Counted from the stretch's first letter, positions 1-5,519 are shown. The stretch: DNA of 6,722 nucleotides from Vulcanimicrobiota bacterium (GCA_013043945.1 JABEUW010000075.1:1-6722), one strand, 5' to 3'. The notes: generated from the sequence alone by a model not told the origin. Program-made: numbers and translations.

Positions 1-234
1 GTGTTTCTTTTTCAAAAACAACCTTCGCCGAAAGCCACGGTGACCGCTCCCTATGCTACGAGGGTGATCCTTTCGTACACCACTCCCGGGGACACGATCT
101 GAAAACGTATGCGGCGTGTAGTTCTCCACCGTTAGATTGTACTGAACTGCAAGCGCCGGGGCACAGAGCGCGCCGACCATGGCAAGTGCGAGAACGAAAA
201 ATACCGCGGAGCGGATAAGGTCATTGAGTTTCAC
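1..234 (-). CDS. N-terminal part of an unrecognised secreted protein (runs off left edge; possible frameshift)
   Basis: The frame opens at a GTG (234-232) and stays open for exactly 78 codons to the window edge. Residues 1-29 form a convincing Sec signal peptide: a short n-region with K2 and R8, a hydrophobic core (VFFVLALAMVGAL), and a cleavage-like APALA motif around residues 26-30. The mature part begins VQYNLTVENYTPHTF. I do not recognise the family. A GGAGG lies upstream but about 13 nt from the GTG, which is long; an in-frame GTG 45 nt further upstream is an alternative start. After residue 44 the composition changes: the current frame becomes Arg/Gly/Lys-rich with many A/T third positions, whereas the next frame reads QIVSPGVVYERITLVA and stops with TAG at 53-51. 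A 1-nt change in the TTTT run (105-102) would join the two. No convincing promoter was seen in 235-390. The signal peptide is well supported; the rest is not. Confidence 0.5.
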   Translation of the reverse strand, partial: MKLNDLIRSAVFFVLALAMVGALCAPALAVQYNLTVENYTPHTFSDRVPGSGVRKDHPRSIGSGHRGFRRRLFLKKKH

Positions 235-390
235 CTGTTTTTCGAAACCTCCGTATGGGCGAGTATTTTTTCGCACGATACGCCTTCATCGGCCGGTACG
301 GCCAACATACCGTGGCTATCCCGATGCCGGCGAGCGAATTGCGAGCACGATGTCGTTCCTGCGCAGAGCGACGGCACTCCTTGCCGTAGG

Positions 391-423
391 GAAAGAAAAA
401 CGCCCGATAGCAATCGGGCGTTT
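391..423 (-). terminator. Intrinsic terminator downstream of tRNA-Ile
   Basis: A perfect inverted repeat, CGCCCGAT (401-408) and ATCGGGCG (413-420), has a 4-nt loop and extends by three A-T pairs on each side to an 11-bp stem. On the - strand it is followed immediately by TTTTTCTTT. It begins 7 nt after the encoded CCA of the tRNA, so it should end the tRNA transcript and insulate the secreted-protein gene to the left. The + strand reading also has a short T run (TTT at 421-423) but is much weaker. Confidence 0.9.
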
Positions 424-429
424 CCTTAC

Positions 430-506
430 TGGTGGGCCATCCTGGTCTCGAACCAGGGACCTCATGCTTATCAAGCATGCGCTCTAACCAACTGAGCTAA
501 TGGCCC
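430..506 (-). tRNA. tRNA-Ile (anticodon GAU), CCA encoded
   Basis: The - strand folds as a complete 77-nt tRNA. The acceptor stem is GGGCCAT paired with ATGGCCC, the D arm is GCTC-AGTTGGTTA-GAGC, and the anticodon stem CATGC/GCATG encloses the loop TTGATAA with anticodon GAT at 472-470. The variable segment is AGGTC, and the T arm is CCTGG-TTCGAGA-CCAGG. The discriminator is A, and the 3' CCA is encoded in the DNA (432-430). The body closely matches the usual bacterial tRNA-Ile(GAU), which reads AUC and AUU. It stands alone rather than in an rRNA spacer, and it follows the 86-codon gene by about 52 nt on the same strand. Confidence 0.97.
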
Positions 507-517
507 GACGGTTGGGG

Positions 518-523
518 AGTATA
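518..523 (-). promoter_or_regulatory. Probable -10 element of the tRNA-Ile promoter
   Basis: On the - strand TATACT (523-518) lies 11 nt upstream of the mature tRNA 5' end, the usual distance for a short-leader tRNA promoter. The sequence at the ideal -35 distance is poor (G-rich, GGGAGG-like), so the call rests on the -10 hexamer and its position. Readthrough from the small-gene operon upstream is also possible, because no terminator hairpin separates it from the tRNA. Confidence 0.4.
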
Positions 524-558
524 GCACACGATGCAACTCCCTCCCTCCCGATTTTCCG

Positions 559-819
559 CTAGATCATCGCGATCCACTTCTTGAGGGTCTCGTCGGCGCT
601 TTTTAGCTCGGCCATCAGCAGGCTTTGCAGGGCATCGCTCTCCCGCATCTGCTCGGACCGTTGGGCGGCGACCTCGTCGAATTGCTCGTGCATCGTCAGC
701 AGCGAGGCCTGGTCGATCGCCGCCTGATGCTCGGCAGCGATCGCATCGCTCTCCAACGTCGGGGCGGCAGCGGGAGCCGGCGTGCCGACTCCGCGCGCTT
801 GGGTCGGCGCCGCTTTCAC
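559..819 (-). CDS. Small protein of unknown function, paralogue of its upstream neighbour
   Basis: 86 residues. The GTG start (819-817) overlaps the TGA of the preceding gene as GTGA, so translation is probably coupled; no strong Shine-Dalgarno precedes it. Residues 1-25 are an Ala/Pro/Thr-rich, probably disordered leader without a signal peptide. Residues about 26-86 should be mostly helical. Residues 46-86 align without gaps to residues 63-103 of the upstream 105-residue protein, with about 17 of 41 identities. The shared pattern is FDE, then RSE.MRE, a Leu, a Met, and KK followed by an aromatic residue and Ile near the C-terminus. The stop is TAG (561-559). I recognise no named family. Pairing with a transglycosylase suggests a structural or exported partner (needle, rod or ejection type), which is inference. 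The start is less certain than the frame. Confidence 0.72.
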   Translation of the reverse strand: MKAAPTQARGVGTPAPAAAPTLESDAIAAEHQAAIDQASLLTMHEQFDEVAAQRSEQMRESDALQSLLMAELKSADETLKKWIAMI

Positions 820-1133
820 GCCGAGATCGACTGGATGAACTTTTTGGTGATGCCGTTATCGGCCTTGATTTGTTCCATCTCGACGTTACGCAGGGTGTTG
901 ATCTCGCGCATGTTCTCGGAGCGCTCGGCGGTCGCTTCGTCGAACATCGCCGACTGCATCGAAAGCTGCTCTTGGTGCTGCATCTGCGAGGCGTAGAGGC
1001 CGAGCTGGAAGTTCTCGTCCCAGGAATTCATCGCATTCATCGCCCCGTTTTGGGCGCCACCGGCGATTGCGGAGGCCCCCATCGAGAGCAGGGCTGGGGC
1101 GGCGGCTTCGGCGAGAGCGGGAAGAAAAGCCAC
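816..1133 (-). CDS. Small protein of unknown function with hydrophobic N-terminus and shared C-terminal helical module
   Basis: 105 residues from GTG (1133-1131). The Shine-Dalgarno AAGGAG is excellent, 7 nt before the start, and overlaps the TGA of the transglycosylase gene. Residues 1-30 are rich in Ala, Leu and Gly (LPALAEAAAPALLSMGASAIAGG) and could insert in or pack against membrane, but there is no basic n-region typical of a Sec signal. Residues 40-105 are Gln/Glu/Met-rich and probably a long amphipathic helix or coiled coil. Residues 63-103 match the C-terminus of the next gene's product. There are no cysteines. The hydrophobic glycine-rich head followed by a helical tail recalls phage DNA-pilot proteins or type III secretion rod and translocator subunits in general architecture only; no motif places it in either. 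Confidence 0.8.
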   Translation of the reverse strand: MAFLPALAEAAAPALLSMGASAIAGGAQNGAMNAMNSWDENFQLGLYASQMQHQEQLSMQSAMFDEATAERSENMREINTLRNVEMEQIKADNGITKKFIQSISA

Positions 1134-1145
1134 GATCGATCTCCT

Positions 1146-1757
1146 TCAGAGCGAGGGGGTGCTAGCGTTGGATTCGGCGGCGAGTTCGTCGAGCCAGGGC
1201 TGCTCGCCGTGGCTCGCTGCCGGGGGTGGGGCGAGTGGTATCGCGGGCGCGCCCCGCGCGGAGCCCCCGTAGCCGGCGGCGCTCGCGGCGGCGCTGGGAA
1301 GCTCGGCGCGCGCATCCTCGATCTGCGCCTGGTGGCGTAGGACCGAGTCGGCATATCCCAGCACGCTTCCGTCCGCCCATCGAGTCGTCGTGCCGCGGGC
1401 GTTCGGCGATCCTGCGTTGTACGACGAGAGAGCGGCGTGCTCGTCCCCGCCGTAGCGCTGGAGCAGGCCATGCAGCATCTCGGCAGCGCGCTCGGCGTTC
1501 TGCGCGGGGTCCATAGCGGCGGGGCTTCGGGCGAAGGCATGGTAGCGATCGTCGATCTGGAAGAGGCCGTGCCCGTGCCCGCCATCCCCGAGGATATTGC
1601 GCCCGGCGTTGACTCCCGGGCCACCGGTCTCTTGAGCCGCGACCGCCGCTAAAAACGAGGGGTCGAGGCCATTTCGTGCCGCCGCTCGGGCGATGGGGGC
1701 GGCATAGGCGACGCCGTGGGCGGCGAGCGCGGAGGCAGAAGCAGAGAGGGCGGTCAT
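1146..1757 (-). CDS. Lytic-transglycosylase-like protein (SLT/GH23 fold), no signal peptide
   Basis: 203 residues. The ATG at 1757-1755 is preceded by the purine-rich GAGGGGGG; an upstream in-frame start at 1832 would add 25 unlikely residues. The GH23 motifs occur in the right order and spacing. They are the catalytic-type Glu in AAQETGG (E43), GHGLFQI (residues 61-68), and SSYNAG (111-116), followed by a Tyr in the GYADSVL helix (Y135). Enzymes of this family cleave the MurNAc-GlcNAc bond of peptidoglycan to give 1,6-anhydro ends. The domain fills about residues 15-150; residues 150-203 are an Ala/Pro/Gly-rich tail. There is no Sec signal or lipobox, so a dedicated machine, fusion to a structure, or cell lysis would be needed for it to reach the wall. 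It is first in a three-gene set with two small paralogues, 12 nt upstream of the next start. I saw no convincing promoter for it. Confidence 0.88.
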   Translation of the reverse strand: MTALSASASALAAHGVAYAAPIARAAARNGLDPSFLAAVAAQETGGPGVNAGRNILGDGGHGHGLFQIDDRYHAFARSPAAMDPAQNAERAAEMLHGLLQRYGGDEHAALSSYNAGSPNARGTTTRWADGSVLGYADSVLRHQAQIEDARAELPSAAASAAGYGGSARGAPAIPLAPPPAASHGEQPWLDELAAESNASTPSL

Positions 1758-1787
1758 AGCATCCCCCCTCTGCGACGAAGGGTCGGT

Positions 1788-1816
1788 TTGACAAGAGTCC
1801 GGCCCGCCTCTACAAT
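1788..1816 (+). promoter_or_regulatory. Sigma70-type promoter of the yceD-rpmF-fab-ffh operon
   Basis: TTGACA (1788-1793) matches the -35 consensus perfectly. After exactly 17 nt comes TACAAT (1811-1816), one mismatch from the -10 consensus. The expected transcription start is about 1822-1824, roughly 57 nt before the proposed yceD start. This is the only strong promoter pattern I see in the divergent gap, and it probably drives the whole + strand operon. Confidence 0.85.
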
Positions 1817-1819
1817 GGC

Positions 1820-1832
1820 TTGGTTGTACCAA
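1820..1832 (+). promoter_or_regulatory. Operator-like inverted repeat over the transcription start
   Basis: TTGGT-TGT-ACCAA is a perfect 5+3+5 inverted repeat starting 4 nt after the -10 hexamer and covering the expected transcription start. That is a classic place for repressor binding. It could instead form a small 5-bp RNA hairpin at the mRNA 5' end. No regulator gene is present in the window, and I do not match the repeat to a known operator. Confidence 0.4.
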
Positions 1833-1856
1833 AGGGCCCCGCCTCGGCGGGGCCTT
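1833..1856 (+). promoter_or_regulatory. GC-rich hairpin in the operon leader
   Basis: AGGGCCCCGC (1833-1842) pairs with GCGGGGCCTT (1847-1856) around the loop CTCG, giving a 10-bp stem with one G-U pair. It begins about 10 nt into the transcript and ends 23 nt before the proposed TTG start. Only TTCCC follows it on the + strand and CTTTGG on the - strand, so it is a poor intrinsic terminator in either direction. It may stabilise the 5' end of the mRNA or modulate its translation. Confidence 0.5.
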
Positions 1857-1879
1857 CCCAACGCAAGGCGCAGGTTTCT

Positions 1880-2389
1880 TTGGCTCGCTCGCACTCCGTC
1901 GATCTCTCCGGCCTCCTCGCGGGAAGTCGCCAGCGGATCCTCATCGATGACGAGGTCGCCCTAGAACCCTTCGAGGATATCTCGTTCGTTGGGCCCGTTC
2001 GCGTTCACCTCGAGGTGCAGGCCACCGATGGCCTCCTCCACCTCGTCGGCGAAGCGGCGGGCACGGTGGGCGCTGCGTGCGTGGGGTGTCTTGAAGAGGT
2101 CGAGCGACCGATGGTGGTTGCGATCGACGAGCGAATCAACCCGCACGTCGGTCGCGAGGACGACCCCTTCGGCGAAGGAAACGTCCTTCTCGGCGGGCGA
2201 TTGGATATCGCAGATCTAGCGCAGCAGGTGCTGCTCGGCGCGCTTCCAATGCGGATGCGCTGCTCCGAAGAGTGCCGCGGGCTCTGCGGGCTCTGCGGAG
2301 CGAACAAGAACTCGGGCGCATGCTCGTGCGAAACTGGAGAAAAACGTGGCGAACTTAAAATGGAAAACCCCTCGCAGCAAGACGCGTAG
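1880..2389 (+). CDS. yceD: YceD/DUF177 family protein, metal-binding type
   Basis: 169 residues from the TTG at 1880, which follows CAAGGCGCAGG at a usable distance. A TTG at 1820 is in frame but lies at the predicted transcription start, so it is unlikely. The protein shows the family's two halves: a beta-rich N-terminal part ending in a CVGC pair (C67, C70), then the hallmark C-terminal segment. That segment reads LPMRMRCSEECRGLCGLCG, then ANKNSGACSC, with C128, C132, C136, C139, C148 and C150 as likely metal ligands. DUF177 proteins are almost always encoded next to rpmF. They are implicated in 23S rRNA accumulation and ribosome assembly, with plant homologues acting in chloroplast rRNA processing. 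The 3' end overlaps rpmF by 44 nt in another frame. It is the first gene of the operon. Confidence 0.92.
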   Translation: MARSHSVDLSGLLAGSRQRILIDDEVALEPFEDISFVGPVRVHLEVQATDGLLHLVGEAAGTVGAACVGCLEEVERPMVVAIDERINPHVGREDDPFGEGNVLLGGRLDIADLAQQVLLGALPMRMRCSEECRGLCGLCGANKNSGACSCETGEKRGELKMENPSQQDA

Positions 2390-2552
2390 CCGTCGCGCCG
2401 CGAACTGGAAACTCAATCCCGTGACGACGACGGCCTGCTCGCAGTGCCGCCAGCCGAAGCGTCCGCATTTCGTCTGCGAACATTGCGGTACCTACGATGG
2501 ACGCACGGTGGTCGAAGTCCGCGACGAACACGCCGGCCACACGCACGACTAA
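2346..2552 (+). CDS. rpmF: 50S ribosomal protein L32 (bL32)
   Basis: 68 residues. The GTG start has GGAG (2336-2339) 6 nt upstream, inside the 3' end of yceD. The basic N-terminus (MANLKWKTPRSKTRSRRAANW) and the four-cysteine zinc ribbon, CSQC (C31, C34) and CEHC (C44, C47), followed by GTYDGRTVVEV, match bacterial L32 closely. L32 is a small structural protein of the large subunit near the peptidyl-transferase region. The CxxC/CxxC form is the zinc-binding type, as opposed to the cysteine-free variants used under zinc limitation. The C-terminal tail after V58 (RDEHAGHTHD) extends beyond the usual end and is His-rich. The stop codon TAA directly abuts the fabH start. Confidence 0.97.
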   Translation: MANLKWKTPRSKTRSRRAANWKLNPVTTTACSQCRQPKRPHFVCEHCGTYDGRTVVEVRDEHAGHTHD

Positions 2553-3542
2553 GTGTCGTTGACCGGAGTTCGGATCGCGGGCGTCGGGCATTATGCGCCC
2601 GAACGCGTTGTAACGAACGAAGATTTCGCACGCTGGCTCGACACCTCCGACGAATGGATCGTCTCGCGGACCGGCATGAAGCGGCGCCATTGGGTCGCCC
2701 CCGGTGAAGCGACGAGCGATCTCGCCGTCGCTGCGGGGCGCAAAGCGCTCGCACATGCGGGGCTCGAGGCGAGCGATATCGATTGCTTTATCGTCGCGAC
2801 CGTCACCCCCGATTACAGTTTTCCGGCGACCGGGTGTATCGTGGCGTCGCGTCTCGGCGGCGTCGATAAACCGGGCTTCGATATCAACATCGCGTGCAGC
2901 GGCTTTATCTACGGGCTTACGACCGCTTCGGCGTTGATTCGCGGTGGGGTGTACAAGCGGATTTTACTCGTGGGCGCCGAGACGCTCACCTCGATTACGA
3001 ATTACGAAGATCGCGGCTCGGCGATTCTCTTCGGCGATGGTGCCGGGGCAGTCGTCTTAGAAGCCTCCGAAAAAGATTCGTTTCTCTCCTCGGAGCTTGG
3101 CTCCGATGGTAGCCGCCCCGAGTTACTCTTCGTCGAAGCCGGTGGATCGCGCAATCCCATCAATGCCGAAAATCTTGCCGAGCGCAAAAATTTCCTCGCG
3201 ATGCAGGGGCGCGAAGTTTTTAAATTTGCGGTAACCAAGATGATCGCCGCGACCGACGTCGCGCTAAAAAAAGCGAACCTCACGCGCGACGATTTGAACT
3301 TGCTCATTCCGCATCAGGCGAACAAACGGATCGTCGATGCGGCGGCAAAGTATCTCAACATGGGCCCCGATCGCGTCGTTATCAACATTCACGAGTACGG
3401 AAATACCTCGGCGGCATCGATTCCGATCGCGCTCTCCGAAGCGGTCGCGGCGGGGCGCGTGCACGATAACGACGTTATCGTGTTCGTTGCCTTCGGCGGC
3501 GGCCTTTCCTGGGGTGCGGTGACGTGGCGGTGGTCGGCGTGA
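2553..3542 (+). CDS. fabH: 3-oxoacyl-ACP synthase III (KAS III)
   Basis: 329 residues, typical for the family. FabH condenses an acyl-CoA primer with malonyl-ACP to start fatty acid synthesis in the cytoplasm. The thiolase-fold catalytic triad is complete: Cys115 in NIACSGF, His254 in IPHQAN, and Asn284 in EYGNTSAASIP. The N-terminal motif ARWLDTSDEWIVSRTGMKRR and the glycine-rich C-terminal FVAFGGGLSWGA are also standard. The chosen GTG start touches the rpmF stop with no gap and has no visible Shine-Dalgarno, so initiation probably depends on reinitiation after rpmF. A TTG two codons later is an alternative. plsX, which often sits between rpmF and fabH in other bacteria, is absent. The end overlaps fabD. 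Confidence 0.97.
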   Translation: MSLTGVRIAGVGHYAPERVVTNEDFARWLDTSDEWIVSRTGMKRRHWVAPGEATSDLAVAAGRKALAHAGLEASDIDCFIVATVTPDYSFPATGCIVASRLGGVDKPGFDINIACSGFIYGLTTASALIRGGVYKRILLVGAETLTSITNYEDRGSAILFGDGAGAVVLEASEKDSFLSSELGSDGSRPELLFVEAGGSRNPINAENLAERKNFLAMQGREVFKFAVTKMIAATDVALKKANLTRDDLNLLIPHQANKRIVDAAAKYLNMGPDRVVINIHEYGNTSAASIPIALSEAVAAGRVHDNDVIVFVAFGGGLSWGAVTWRWSA

Positions 3543-4501
3543 ACGCGTTGCGCGTCGCCGCGATCTTTCCAGGGCAGGGCTCGCAGATGCTCGGCATGGG
3601 CGTCGATGCGGCGCAGCGCTACCCGGTAGCGGCCGAACTCTTCGACCGCGCGCGAGCGATTCTCGGCTACGATCTCCTCGCGTTGCAACGCGAGGGCCCC
3701 GAAGAGCGCCTTCGCGAGACGCAGTTCAGTCAACCGGCAATTTTCGTAACGAATCTCGCGCTTGCGTACGCCGTCGAGGGCCTTGCAGAGCGGCTCGTCG
3801 CGACCGCCGGGCATTCCTTCGCCGAGTTTTGTAGCTTGGTCGTCGCCGGTGCGCTCTCGTTCGAAGATGCCCTGCGCGTCGTCGACGAACGCGGAAAGGC
3901 GATGAGCGAGGCCGCAGCGGCGGCACCGGGCGGCATGTCGGCGATTCTCGGCCTCGATGCGAGCGCGGTGCGTGCGGCGACCGAGGCGACGCAAGAGCGC
4001 ACCGGGCTGCGCGTCTCGCCGGCCAATTTCAACGCGCCCGCGCAGATCGTCATCTCCGGCGATCTCGAAGCCGTTCTCGCCGCCGGTGAAGAGGCGCTCG
4101 CCGCCGGCGCGAAGCGCGTCGTGCCGCTCAACGTCTCGGGCGCGTGGCACTCGGCACTGATGGAGCCCGCGGTGCCGCGTTTTCGGCGCGCCGTCGACGC
4201 TGCGCCGTTCGTGATGCCCGAGCGCATCGAGGTGATCTCCAACGTCGACGCGCAGCCCTATCGTAGCGCGGATGGAATGCGCGCGAATCTCGTCGACTCG
4301 ATCGTCCACGAAGTGCGTTGGCACGAAACGGCGCTCCGCCTCCTTGCGTGCGAGCTCGATCTCATCGTCGAATTCGGAGCGAGTGCGGTTCTCGCGCCGA
4401 TGATGAAGCGCGTACCGAATGCACCTGAGGTCCTTGCGGTCTCCGACGCTGCGGGAATCGAGCGCCTCGAAGCGCGCCTGCTCGCCGAGGTCGGCGCATG
4501 A
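3539..4501 (+). CDS. fabD: Malonyl-CoA:ACP transacylase
   Basis: 320 residues from the GTG at 3539, which overlaps the fabH TGA as GTGA and places FPGQGSQ near residue 10, as in known FabD. An upstream GTG at 3524 would add 5 residues. FabD moves the malonyl group from CoA to ACP, supplying FabH and the elongation synthases. Motifs seen are the oxyanion-region GQGSQ (12-16), nucleophile Ser93 in GHSFAEF, the carboxylate-binding Arg118 in DERGKAM, and catalytic His204 in SGAWHSALM. The nucleophile elbow is unusual: the usual GHSxGE glycine is Ala96. The segment usually carrying a Gln before PVRW reads LVDSIVHEVRW. Everything else fits an active enzyme. The stop overlaps fabG by 4 nt (ATGA). 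Confidence 0.95.
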   Translation: MNALRVAAIFPGQGSQMLGMGVDAAQRYPVAAELFDRARAILGYDLLALQREGPEERLRETQFSQPAIFVTNLALAYAVEGLAERLVATAGHSFAEFCSLVVAGALSFEDALRVVDERGKAMSEAAAAAPGGMSAILGLDASAVRAATEATQERTGLRVSPANFNAPAQIVISGDLEAVLAAGEEALAAGAKRVVPLNVSGAWHSALMEPAVPRFRRAVDAAPFVMPERIEVISNVDAQPYRSADGMRANLVDSIVHEVRWHETALRLLACELDLIVEFGASAVLAPMMKRVPNAPEVLAVSDAAGIERLEARLLAEVGA

Positions 4502-5244
4502 TCTTTGCAGAGCGTAGCGCGATCGTCACCGGAGCGAGCCGCGGCATCGGCCGCGCGATCGCCGTCGATCTCGTTCGCCAAGGAGCCGATTGTGCGCTCG
4601 TCGGGCGCGACGTTGCTGCGCTCGAAGAGAGTGCGGCGGCCTGCCGTTCGGTGCGCGCCGATGCGCGTATCGAAATACTCGTTGCCGACGTCGCCGATGC
4701 AGCCTCGGTCGATGCCGCGGTGCTTCGCGCGCAGGAGGCATTCGGGCGGATCGATTTCGCTATCGCCAACGCCGGGCAGTCGATCGACGCGCTGCTCATG
4801 CGGATGAAGCCCGAACAGCTCGACCATCTGCTCGACGTCAACGTGAAATCTGCGTTCTATCTCTGCGCGGCGGTGAGCCGCCCGATGATGAAGCAACGCT
4901 CCGGAAGTATCGTCTTGCTCAGCAGCATCGTCGGCATTACCGGCAATGCCGGGCAGAGCGCCTACGCCGCCTCGAAAGGGGCGATCCTCGCGCTGGGCAG
5001 CTCGCTCGCCAAGGAGCTCGGCTCGCGGAATATCCGCGTCAATAGTGTCGCTCCGGGCCTGATCGAGACGGCGATGACCGCCTCGATGCCGGCAGCGTAC
5101 CGCGATGCCCTGATCGCCAGAACGGCGCTCGGGCGCGCGGGCACCCCGGAGGATGTTGCCGGGGTGGTGTCGTTTCTCTGTTCCGATGCGTCGCGATACG
5201 TCACGGGGCAGTGTATCGTCGTCGACGGCGGCATCGTCACCTAA
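4498..5244 (+). CDS. fabG: 3-oxoacyl-ACP reductase
   Basis: 248 residues, the normal FabG size. The ATG at 4498 overlaps the fabD TGA as ATGA, with GAGG 7 nt upstream. It is a short-chain dehydrogenase that reduces 3-ketoacyl-ACP with NADPH. The nucleotide-binding TGASRGIG occupies residues 11-18, with R40 in VGRD at the position often linked to NADPH preference. ANAG (90-93) replaces the commoner NNAG. The catalytic tetrad is complete: Asn115 (DVNVKS), Ser143 (LSSIVG), Tyr156 and Lys160 (YAASK). The C-terminal VTGQCIVVDGGI is standard. Many SDR enzymes share these motifs, but position between fabD and acpP makes FabG the secure call. Confidence 0.96.
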   Translation: MIFAERSAIVTGASRGIGRAIAVDLVRQGADCALVGRDVAALEESAAACRSVRADARIEILVADVADAASVDAAVLRAQEAFGRIDFAIANAGQSIDALLMRMKPEQLDHLLDVNVKSAFYLCAAVSRPMMKQRSGSIVLLSSIVGITGNAGQSAYAASKGAILALGSSLAKELGSRNIRVNSVAPGLIETAMTASMPAAYRDALIARTALGRAGTPEDVAGVVSFLCSDASRYVTGQCIVVDGGIVT

Positions 5245-5263
5245 ATCCGAATCACCGTACTAC

Positions 5264-5270
5264 AAGGAGA
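5264..5270 (+). promoter_or_regulatory. Strong Shine-Dalgarno of acpP
   Basis: AAGGAGA lies 3 nt before the ATG at 5274 (6 nt from the end of AAGG). It fixes the acpP start at 5274 rather than at an in-frame upstream codon inside fabG. It is the strongest ribosome site of the fatty acid genes here, in keeping with the high abundance usual for ACP. Confidence 0.8.
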
Positions 5271-5273
5271 ATC

Positions 5274-5519
5274 ATGTCCAGCAGCACCTTCGATCGCGTT
5301 AAGAAAGTCATCGTCGAACAACTCGGCGTTCAGGAGTCAGAAGTGACGCCGGAAGCCTCGATCACCGACGATCTCGGTGCCGATTCACTCGACCAGGTGG
5401 AATTGGTGATGGCCTTCGAGACCGAATTCAATATCAGCATTCCCGACGAAGAGTCGGAGAAGATCAAGACCGTCGGCGATGCCGTTGCGCGCATCGACGA
5501 GGCTGCGGCGAAGGCCTAG
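5274..5519 (+). CDS. acpP: Acyl carrier protein
   Basis: 81 residues, acidic and helical, the normal size. Ser38 in the hallmark DDLGADSLDQVELVM is the site of 4'-phosphopantetheine attachment. Helices II and III follow, with the usual MAFETEFNISIPDEE and the closing KIKTVGDAVARI. ACP carries malonyl and growing acyl chains between FabD, FabH and FabG, all encoded just upstream. The gap from fabG is 29 nt, the first non-overlapping junction since yceD, and holds a strong Shine-Dalgarno but no clear promoter. In many genomes fabF follows acpP; here ffh follows after 15 nt. Confidence 0.98.
   Translation: MSSSTFDRVKKVIVEQLGVQESEVTPEASITDDLGADSLDQVELVMAFETEFNISIPDEESEKIKTVGDAVARIDEAAAKA

Noticed and set aside
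1..102. Open + strand frame from the left edge to a TGA at 100-102 that could be the 3' end of another gene.
   Set aside because: Only 33 codons with no recognisable motif, and it conflicts with the - strand gene that has a clear signal peptide. It remains an alternative for the edge but cannot be supported.
221..289. A 22-codon - strand reading frame beginning MKAYRAKKYS just upstream of the signal-peptide gene.
   Set aside because: Short and basic, it overlaps the GGAGG that more likely serves the GTG at 234. It has no Shine-Dalgarno of its own that I can identify.
430..506. tRNA-Ile as an integration site for a mobile element carrying the transglycosylase cassette.
   Set aside because: The cassette lies on the 5' side of the tRNA, whereas integration usually uses the 3' part. 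I found no duplicated tRNA fragment, integrase or direct repeats in the window.
625..1340. Long + strand open frames (for example 625-996 and 870-1340) opposite the small - strand genes.
   Set aside because: They are antisense shadows of high-GC coding sequence. The - strand frames have Shine-Dalgarno sites, coupled junctions, paralogy and GH23 motifs; the + frames have none.
1833..1856. Leader hairpin as an intrinsic terminator for either divergent transcript.
   Set aside because: The stem is strong, but neither side has an adequate T tract. A terminator 10 nt after the start site of an essential operon would make sense only as attenuation, for which there is no alternative fold or leader peptide.
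3389..4324. A 311-codon - strand open frame antisense to fabH and fabD.
   Set aside because: It is Arg/His-rich and lies opposite unambiguous FabH and FabD motifs. It is a typical GC-driven mirror frame.
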